6,194 bases of DNA, from contig JAHLWE010000158.1 of NCBI GenBank assembly GCA_019058135.1, positions 1-6,194 on the forward strand, given 5' to 3'. Source of the stretch: Promethearchaeota archaeon (GTDB taxonomy: Archaea; Asgardarchaeota; Lokiarchaeia; Sigyniarchaeales; SOKP01). A model generated the notes under the pieces. The model searched no databases. It was not told the origin of the DNA and saw only the letters and a list, made by a program, of their open reading frames with translations. Within the stretch, counting starts at the first letter, position 1; each line of letters starts with the position of its first letter. Made by a program: the position numbers and the translations under genes. Positions 1 through 5,071 of this stretch are shown here, piece after piece.

Positions 1-246
1 ACTAAAGCTGTGTGTGGAACAATTTGCCTAAATAAATCAAATGCTCCATGCTTGGGCGGCTATGGACCTCCCGAAAATATAAAAGCTGAGTGAGCTAAAT
101 TTTTATCTACTTATTGTTCTATCTCACAAAATGACCCTGAGGGAATTAATGAGAAAATAAAGGACCCTGCTGGGCTCTTTTACAGATTCACGCTCCCAAG
201 TAGCATTTTAGGACGAAAACGAGATGATTTTAAGGAGGATAAATAA
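1..246 (+). pseudogene. 3' end of an unrecognised reading frame with an in-frame TGA
   Basis: Frame 1 from the window edge reads 30 codons, meets TGA at 91-93, then runs a further 50 codons to TAA at 244-246. Base and codon make-up (more G and C than the gap after it, many GNN codons) looks like coding sequence. The other two forward frames are full of stops. Visible features are a cysteine-containing stretch with a GGYGPPE motif before the TGA and a C-terminal part containing DPAGLFYRF and a basic/acidic tail. I do not recognise the family, and it does not resemble the C-termini of FwdB, FwdC or FwdD as I know them. Possible readings are a decayed gene, a selenocysteine TGA, two unrelated frames, or chance. 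The upstream part lies outside the window, so the true length is unknown. Confidence 0.3.
232..238 (+). promoter_or_regulatory. Shine-Dalgarno-like AAGGAGG with no start codon in range
   Basis: A perfect AAGGAGG lies at 232-238, in the same 11-base context (TTAAGGAGGAT) as the site serving hdrC at 2031-2037. No ATG, GTG or TTG follows at a usable distance: the next plausible start is the fmdA ATG at 314, about 75 bases on. It may be a remnant of a lost gene start, or simply part of the last codons (F-K-E-D-K) of the upstream frame. Confidence 0.25.
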
Positions 247-313
247 TCTTATAAAATATTAAATAAAAAAATATATTGAATATTAATAATAAAAACCCGA
301 TAAAGAATAAAAA
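247..313 (+). promoter_or_regulatory. Putative archaeal promoter of fmdA
   Basis: This gap between the upstream frame and fmdA is almost entirely A and T. A run of A followed by ATATATT at 265-277 fits an archaeal BRE/TATA arrangement. A start of transcription about 25 bases downstream would fall near 300 and leave a short leader before the ATG at 314. TATA-like alternatives exist at 248-260. There is no clear Shine-Dalgarno before the fmdA ATG, which fits a short-leader transcript. In such AT-rich DNA TATA matches are common, so this is suggestive only. Confidence 0.35.
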
Positions 314-2032
314 ATGTCAAAAATAATAAAGAACGGTCGTGTATATGACCCCAAAAATGGGATCAACGGAGATAAAATCCAAATTCACATTCAAGATGGA
401 AAAATTGTAGAAAAGGTCAATGAAAAAGACGCAAAAGTTATCGATGCAACTGGAATGATTGTATTTCCTGGTGGAGTAGATATTCATGCACATATCGCTG
501 GTGCTAAAGTAAATGCAGGACGAGCTTTTAGACCAGAAGACCATAAAAAAGACCCTGTGCCAAAAACTAAATTTACAAGAAGTGGATCGGGATATTCGGT
601 TCCATCAACATTTGTCACTGCATATAGATATGCTCAATTAGGTTATACCACAGTTGCAGAACCTGCAATGCCTCCACTAAAAGCAAGACATACACATGAA
701 GAATTTATAGATATGCCAATAATAGATAAAATGGCTTTTCCATTATTCGGAAATAATTGGTTTGTAATTCAATATATTAAAGACAATGATATTGATAAAT
801 TATCAGCTTATATTGCTTGGTTATAAGAAGCCACTAAAGGTTAGGAAGTAACACTCGTAAATACAGGGGGGGTGGAGTCTTGTGGTTGGGGGAAGAATTG
901 CGAATCTTTGAACGACCATGTAACTTATTTTGACGTAACTCCCAGACAAATTATTGAAGGTTTAGCCAATGCTAATGAAAAATTAGGATTACCCCATACT
1001 ATTCATGTTCATGCAAATAATTTAGGACACCCAGGCAATTATTCTCATACCATTGAAACCTTTAAAACAGTCGAGAAAATTTCTCCATCATTAGGAAGAA
1101 AAAATGTTATGCACATCACTCATCTTCAATTTAATTGTTATGGAGGGACAGGTTGGAAAGATTTTGAATCAGCTGCATCAAAAGTTGCCGAATATCTTAA
1201 TTCTCATGAACATATAACCACTGATGTTGGGCAGGTAATCTTTACTAATACAACAACTATGACAGCAGATGGTCCTTGGGAATATGCTTTACATCATATT
1301 TCTGGTGTATCCGGTTGGGGTGCAAAACCAGGAGTAAAATGGATAAATGGTCAAGTAGAGGCAGAATGCGGCTCCGGACTTGTGCCATATATATTTAACC
1401 CAAAGGTTGCCGTGAATGCAATTCAATGGGCTATTGGATTGGAATTGTTGTTATCTGTAAAAAATAAAGAGCAAGTACTGTTGACGACCGACCACCCCAA
1501 TGGTGGACCTTTTACGTTTTATCCAAGAATTATAAAATGGCTTATGGATAAGAAATCCAGAGACATCTTACTTAAAGAAGAATTATCACCCAAAGCAAGC
1601 TCAGCTACAGGACTAGAAAATTTGGATACCGAATTAACACTTTATGAATTAGTCCAATGTACTCGCTCTGGAACAGCTAAATGTTTGGGTTTACCAGATA
1701 AAGGGCATCTTGGAGTAGGTGCTCAAGCTGATATTTGCCTATATAAATTCAATCCTGATAAAGGACATAAAGGAATTGAAATTGAAAAAGCATTCACAAA
1801 TGCAGCTTATACAATAAAAGATGGAAAAATCGTTGTAAAAGACGGAAAGGTTGTAGCCACACCACTTGGTGATACCATTTGGACAAAAGCAAGTGTAAGT
1901 GATGATCTCATGAAATCTGTAATACAAGATATAAAAGAGAGATGGAGAGACCATTATTCAATTAATTTTAATAATTATCCCGTTCAAGAAGCGTATCTTC
2001 CTAAACAAAAAATTATTACTACAAACAGTTAA
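314..2032 (+). pseudogene. fmdA: Formylmethanofuran dehydrogenase subunit A, interrupted by two in-frame stops
   Basis: FmdA/FwdA is the amidohydrolase-fold subunit of cytoplasmic formylmethanofuran dehydrogenase. It condenses formate, made by the Mo/W subunit, with methanofuran at a binuclear zinc site. One frame runs from ATG 314 to TAA 2030-2032 (about 572 codons, the usual family length), but TAA occurs at 824-826 (codon 171) and TAG at 842-844 (codon 177). Both sides match the family. The N-terminal side has the start IIKNGRVYDP, PGGVDIHAH (metal histidines H58 and H60), RSGSGYSVPSTF and PPLKARHTHEEF. The C-terminal side has LPHTIHVHANNLGHPGN (H228, H231, H233), THLQFNCYGGT, TTTMTADGP, QWAIGLE, LTTDHPNGGPF (D393, probable metal ligand) and the NYPVQEAYLP tail. 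The stops fall in the block normally reading roughly WLLxATKGYxxKxVNPGG, which here reads WL*EATKG*EVTLVNTGG. The probable carboxylated lysine is thus replaced by Thr180. A GTG at 872 could open the second part, but it lies inside a G run, has no ribosome site and would omit the HxH metal motif. The family call is firm. Whether the gene is dead, read through or mis-sequenced is unresolved. Confidence 0.88.
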
Positions 2033-2037
2033 GGAGG
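2031..2037 (+). promoter_or_regulatory. Strong ribosome binding site of hdrC overlapping the fmdA stop
   Basis: AAGGAGG overlaps the last two bases of the fmdA TAA. It stands 6 bases before the ATG at 2044 but directly abuts an earlier in-frame ATG at 2038, so it decides the start in favour of 2044. The overlap of stop and ribosome site suggests that hdrC translation is coupled to ribosomes finishing fmdA, or that it starts independently on the same transcript. Confidence 0.8.
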
Positions 2038-2043
2038 ATGAAA

Positions 2044-2604
2044 ATGGAAGATTTAAAGTCTGATCGAATTTTAGAAATTAAAGATGATATTTCTAATGAG
2101 CTTAGAAAAGCAGGTTATGCCGAAATTGGTGCTTGCATTCAGTGCGGAAACTGCACAGCTGGATGCCCTTCCGGAAGAAGGACTGCACTGAGAACGCGCT
2201 CTATAATTAGAAAAGCAATTTTGGGGCTTGAAGAAGTTCTCTCAAATAAAGAACTCTGGCTTTGTACAACTTGTTATACTTGTCTCGAAAGATGTCCGCG
2301 TAATCTGCCGATTACGGATATGATTATATTCTTAAGAAATTTAGCGGTTCAAAGAGGGTACATTTTACCGAACCATCTCAATTTATGCAGGATGTTCTAT
2401 GATACGGGTCATGGAGTCCCTATTAATGATGAAAAATGGAATATTATGAGAGAATCCTATGGGGTAAGCAGAGTTCCTCCAACAGTCCATACGCATCCTA
2501 AATACGTTAAAGAAGTGCAAGAACTAATTAGTAGTGTAGGTTTTGATAAAACTATTACTTGGGGAAAATACGCTAAAAAAGAAGAAAAAGCGGAACAAAA
2601 GTAA
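2044..2604 (+). CDS. hdrC: Heterodisulfide reductase subunit C (two [4Fe-4S] clusters)
   Basis: HdrC is the small iron-sulfur subunit that passes electrons from HdrA to the catalytic subunit HdrB in the soluble HdrABC complex. The 186-residue product has two ferredoxin-type motifs of the form CxxCxxCxxxCP: C31, C34, C37, C41 (CIQCGNCTAGCP) and C74, C77, C80, C84 (CTTCYTCLERCP). The following helical region, with RNLAVQRGYILPNH, is also typical of the family, as is the length. There is no signal peptide or membrane segment, so it is cytoplasmic and belongs with HdrB, not with the membrane-bound HdrDE type. The C-terminus is a short Lys/Glu-rich tail. The start at 2044 is chosen from the spacing to AAGGAGG at 2031-2037; ATG 2038 would add only two residues. 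It lies 11 bases after fmdA and is probably co-transcribed with it. Its usual partner hdrB is not adjacent: a transporter gene lies between them. Confidence 0.93.
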   Translation: MEDLKSDRILEIKDDISNELRKAGYAEIGACIQCGNCTAGCPSGRRTALRTRSIIRKAILGLEEVLSNKELWLCTTCYTCLERCPRNLPITDMIIFLRNLAVQRGYILPNHLNLCRMFYDTGHGVPINDEKWNIMRESYGVSRVPPTVHTHPKYVKEVQELISSVGFDKTITWGKYAKKEEKAEQK

Positions 2605-2605
2605 A

Positions 2606-2650
2606 TTATTTTTTAAATATTTCTTTAAAGGGCATTCTTTTCTTCTTTTT
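2606..2650 (+). terminator. T-rich termination-like stretch after hdrC
   Basis: Just after the hdrC stop there are several T runs, at 2609-2614 and most strongly at 2637-2650 (TCTTTTCTTCTTTTT). Archaeal RNA polymerase commonly terminates on such T-rich tracts without a strong hairpin. Together with the TATA-like element further on, this suggests that the fmdA-hdrC transcript may end here. AT-rich background makes the call weak. Confidence 0.35.
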
Positions 2651-2681
2651 AATAAAAAACAAATAAGAATTCTTTCTACTG

Positions 2682-2700
2682 GATATTAATATTAAATATC
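2682..2700 (+). promoter_or_regulatory. TATA-like element with an inverted repeat, before the transporter gene
   Basis: GATATT (2682-2687) and AATATC (2695-2700) form an inverted repeat with a 7-base centre. The whole is TATA-like (ATTAATATTAAATA). It lies 32-50 bases before the ATG at 2732, the right distance for an archaeal promoter with a very short leader, and no Shine-Dalgarno precedes that ATG. The symmetric arms could also be an operator, but AT-rich palindromes of this size arise easily by chance. Confidence 0.3.
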
Positions 2701-2731
2701 TTGACCACCAATTCTAATTTAAGTGAATAAA

Positions 2732-3973
2732 ATGAAAATAGTAAATAGCCTAATATATCTTTTTGGGTATTTAGTCCAAGGACTACTCTTAGTGTTTTTC
2801 AATACTTTTTTACCTGTTCTACTAATTACGGTTTTGGGAATTCCTGAATTAGAAATTGCTTTTGCTCAATTAATTTCATATACTGCGTTTTTAATTAAAC
2901 CGATATTTGCATTGTTATCCGATAAAACTTATGAAAAAACTGGTCAACATCCTAAAAGGAAAATTTACATATTTTCGGGCAGTATTGGCTTATTTATCAG
3001 TTTTCTGTTAATGATTATTTCAATTCAAATTATGATTATTTTTGGTATTTTTTGGTGTATAAACTATTTCTGCATATCAATAATCGATGTTGCAATTGAT
3101 GGAGATATTATCGATACTTCACCGAATATTCAAACGAAAAAAAGAAAAATTGTCTTAATACAAATTGGAAATTCATTGGGTAATATTTTAGCTTATTTAT
3201 CCTATATTTTAATTATTAATAATATTTATAACATAAACGAATGGAATAATCTCTTTACTTTCCAATTAATCACACTATTTCCATTAATAATTCTTTCTTA
3301 TTTTATATATAATAAAACTATTAATGAAGGAAATAGACAAGAAAGCCTTGAAGAAAAAGGTATAAAGCAAGAAATCTCTAAAAAGAAAAGTATGAAAACA
3401 TTAGATCAATCATATTTAAAACTTAGTTTCATTTGTATAAGTGTATTTTTGTTCCTTTTCTTCTCAGAAGCACTTGTGCAGGTCCCTTATGAACCATGGT
3501 TAGTGGAAAGATTTGGTCAAGAAGGTTTTGAAATATTTTTAATTTTTCTGATTTTTGCACCTTTCATTAATATTATTGGATACCTCTTAATAAATATCAC
3601 GTTGAAATATAGTGATAGAAAGAAAATTCTTTATTTTTCAATAATTATTGTTGGTTTATTTGATATGTGTATTCCTCTGATGGATCTTTGGACTTTGATC
3701 ATATTAGGAATGTTTGTATTAATTCCAAATGCAATAGCCTATATTGCATTTATTTCTTTAATGATGGAGTTTGCAGGAAATAAATTTAGCTATAAATATC
3801 AGATGCTTGCACTAATGATAATCATTTCCATGCTTATTTTCGGACCATTAGGTACTTTTCTTTCTGGATTTATAGATACGGGTATTCTATTTGTTATCGT
3901 AGGAATACTTACCCTGAGCTCAATTATTCCGATACTGTTCATAAAAATGCAAAAAGAAGATAATCTAAAATAA
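2732..3973 (+). CDS. Major facilitator superfamily transporter, substrate unknown
   Basis: The 413-residue product is a highly hydrophobic membrane protein with a pattern of about 12 transmembrane helices in two halves. Helices 1-6 span roughly residues 6-192, a charged cytoplasmic loop rich in Lys, Glu and Gln covers about 193-230, and six more helices follow. Between helices 2 and 3 there is a motif-A-like loop: P57, then S63-D64-K65, then the basic K75-R76-K77. At the end of helix 4 is IDVAIDGDIID (D119, D123, D128), reminiscent of the QDxAxDGW signature of the AmpG/SLC33 branch. That subfamily suggestion is tentative, and no substrate can be named. The start is set at ATG 2732; a GTG three codons earlier (2723) is possible but has no ribosome site. 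The gene splits hdrC from hdrB, has wide AT-rich gaps on both sides (127 and 135 bases) and probably its own promoter, so it looks like a separate unit. Its own very high A+T is partly explained by the Ile/Phe/Leu content of a membrane protein. Confidence 0.82.
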   Translation: MKIVNSLIYLFGYLVQGLLLVFFNTFLPVLLITVLGIPELEIAFAQLISYTAFLIKPIFALLSDKTYEKTGQHPKRKIYIFSGSIGLFISFLLMIISIQIMIIFGIFWCINYFCISIIDVAIDGDIIDTSPNIQTKKRKIVLIQIGNSLGNILAYLSYILIINNIYNINEWNNLFTFQLITLFPLIILSYFIYNKTINEGNRQESLEEKGIKQEISKKKSMKTLDQSYLKLSFICISVFLFLFFSEALVQVPYEPWLVERFGQEGFEIFLIFLIFAPFINIIGYLLINITLKYSDRKKILYFSIIIVGLFDMCIPLMDLWTLIILGMFVLIPNAIAYIAFISLMMEFAGNKFSYKYQMLALMIIISMLIFGPLGTFLSGFIDTGILFVIVGILTLSSIIPILFIKMQKEDNLK

Positions 3974-4108
3974 TATTTTAAAATATAACCTTTCCTCCAC
4001 AATTTTGTATATCTTTTAATCTAAAATTTTAAAACAAATTGAATAATTAATTACTTAAGTTCAGAGAATGTGTTTTACCCCAATTTAATCAGAGAAAGAG
4101 AGACTATT
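3974..4108 (+). promoter_or_regulatory. AT-rich gap with possible hdrBA promoter
   Basis: This 135-base gap has no credible gene. A weak AAAAT/ATTTT hairpin spans the transporter stop (about 3967-3979) and T-rich pieces follow at 4000-4020, either of which might end the transporter transcript. TATA-like stretches at 4021-4034 and 4041-4058 could serve hdrB, leaving a leader of about 30-55 bases. Just before the chosen hdrB start is a purine-rich AGAGAAAGAGAG (4091-4102), which is a poor Shine-Dalgarno match. Confidence 0.25.
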
Positions 4109-5056
4109 ATGTCAGAAAAAAACTTAAGATATTCATTATATCTAGGATGTGTTATTCCCAATAGATACCCTTTTATTGAACAATCCATTCGCAATACCTT
4201 TAAAGAATTGGGAATTGAGTTAGTAGATATGCAAGGTGCCAGTTGCTGTCCAGCTCCCGGGGTTTTTAGGGGTTTTGATATCGCAACTTGGCTCGTTATT
4301 GGAGCACGAAATATTTCAATAGCCGAAGAGAATGAAGCAGATATTACACTGGGATGCAACGGTTGTTATGCAACCTTACTTGAAGTAAATCATCAATTAA
4401 AACATGATAAAGAAAAACGGGATATGGTGAATAAACATCTCGCCAAAATTGGCAGAGAATTTAAAGGGACAATTGAGGTTAAACATCTAATTGAAGTATT
4501 ATATTATGATTTTGGTATTGATAAACTTAAAGATTATGTTAAGATTAAGTTTCCAGATTTAAGAGTTGGCGTGCATTATGGTTGTCATATTATTAAGGAT
4601 TCATCCCATAGACCTTGGGGGGGTGAATTTGAAGAACCAAGATTCTTTGATGAATTAGTTGAAATAACGGGTGCAAAAAGTATTGATTACAAAGATAAGC
4701 TTATGTGTTGCGGCGCTGGAGGAGCTGTCCGAACAGCATCATTAGAGGTTTCTCTTGATTTTACAAGGGAAAAACTTGAAAATATGCGAAAAGTTAGTGT
4801 GGATTGTTGTATGGTTTGTTGCCCATTTTGTCATTTACAAATGGATCTTGGTCAAATGCAAGTTAATGATAAATTTAAAGATATTATTGGGGAGTCGTAT
4901 AAACTTCCTATTATTTTTTACAATCAATTATTAGGATTAGCAATGGGTATGAACCCGGGAGATTTAGGGCTTGTGGCCGCTCATGATTTGAAAGGAGTTC
5001 CGCCATTTATTTCAATTCAACCATTTATGGAAAAAATAAAAGAGCAAATGGTATAA
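4109..5056 (+). CDS. hdrB: Heterodisulfide reductase subunit B (catalytic, two CCG domains)
   Basis: HdrB is the active-site subunit of soluble heterodisulfide reductase. In methanogens it holds two noncubane [4Fe-4S] clusters that cleave the CoM-S-S-CoB disulfide. The 315-residue product has both CCG domains complete: C14, C46-C47, C83 and C86 in the first (LGCVIPNRYP, GASCCPAPGVF, CNGCY), and C159, C200-C201, C238 and C241 in the second (HYGCH, MCCGAGGAVR, CCPFCH). Additional cysteines C233, C234 and C237 crowd the last motif. Length and the C-terminal GMNPGDLGL...PF segment fit the family. There is no membrane segment, so it is cytoplasmic. ATG 4109 is chosen because MSEKNLRYSLYLGC matches the usual short N-terminus; a GTG at 4070 would add 13 residues unlike the family. 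hdrA follows after 15 bases, so the two are very likely one transcript. In a non-methanogen the real disulfide substrate may differ from CoM-S-S-CoB. Confidence 0.93.
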   Translation: MSEKNLRYSLYLGCVIPNRYPFIEQSIRNTFKELGIELVDMQGASCCPAPGVFRGFDIATWLVIGARNISIAEENEADITLGCNGCYATLLEVNHQLKHDKEKRDMVNKHLAKIGREFKGTIEVKHLIEVLYYDFGIDKLKDYVKIKFPDLRVGVHYGCHIIKDSSHRPWGGEFEEPRFFDELVEITGAKSIDYKDKLMCCGAGGAVRTASLEVSLDFTREKLENMRKVSVDCCMVCCPFCHLQMDLGQMQVNDKFKDIIGESYKLPIIFYNQLLGLAMGMNPGDLGLVAAHDLKGVPPFISIQPFMEKIKEQMV

Positions 5057-5061
5057 AGGTG
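5055..5061 (+). promoter_or_regulatory. Ribosome binding site of hdrA
   Basis: AAAGGTG overlaps the hdrB stop codon (5054-5056) and precedes the hdrA ATG at 5072 by 10 bases. It is a moderate Shine-Dalgarno match (GGTG core). As with fmdA-hdrC, the ribosome site overlaps the upstream stop, which suggests translation coupled within an hdrB-hdrA transcript. Confidence 0.55.
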
Positions 5062-5071
5062 TGGGAAATAA

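Noticed and set aside
317..544. Minus-strand open frames opposite fmdA (317-544, 1739-1954), the transporter (3799-4002), hdrB (4075-4359) and hdrA (5914-6102)
   Set aside because: All are short, lie opposite well-recognised genes and give low-complexity or unrecognisable proteins, as expected from AT-rich coding DNA read backwards.
824..844. Alternative genetic code with TAA and TAG read as glutamine
   Set aside because: fmdA, hdrC, the transporter gene and hdrB all end in TAA at the expected family C-terminus, and the normal residues at the two positions appear to be Leu and Tyr, not Gln.
866..872. Homopolymer indel at the 7-G run in fmdA as the cause of the stops
   Set aside because: The frame is the same before and after the run, so no net shift occurs here. 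A similar 7-G run in hdrB (about 4617-4623) is also in frame.
872..2032. Separate gene for the C-terminal part of FmdA starting at GTG 872
   Set aside because: The GTG is inside a G run in the conserved GGVE segment and in frame with the upstream half, has no ribosome site, and would give an amidohydrolase lacking its HxH metal motif. One interrupted gene explains the data better.
2038..2043. hdrC start at ATG 2038
   Set aside because: It directly abuts AAGGAGG with no spacer; ATG 2044 has a normal 6-base spacing.
2723..2731. Transporter start at GTG 2723
   Set aside because: No ribosome site supports it, and ATG 2732 is three codons on with better promoter spacing.
4070..4108. Longer hdrB starting at GTG 4070
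   Set aside because: It would add 13 residues not seen in the family, and ATG 4109 gives the standard short N-terminus before LGC.
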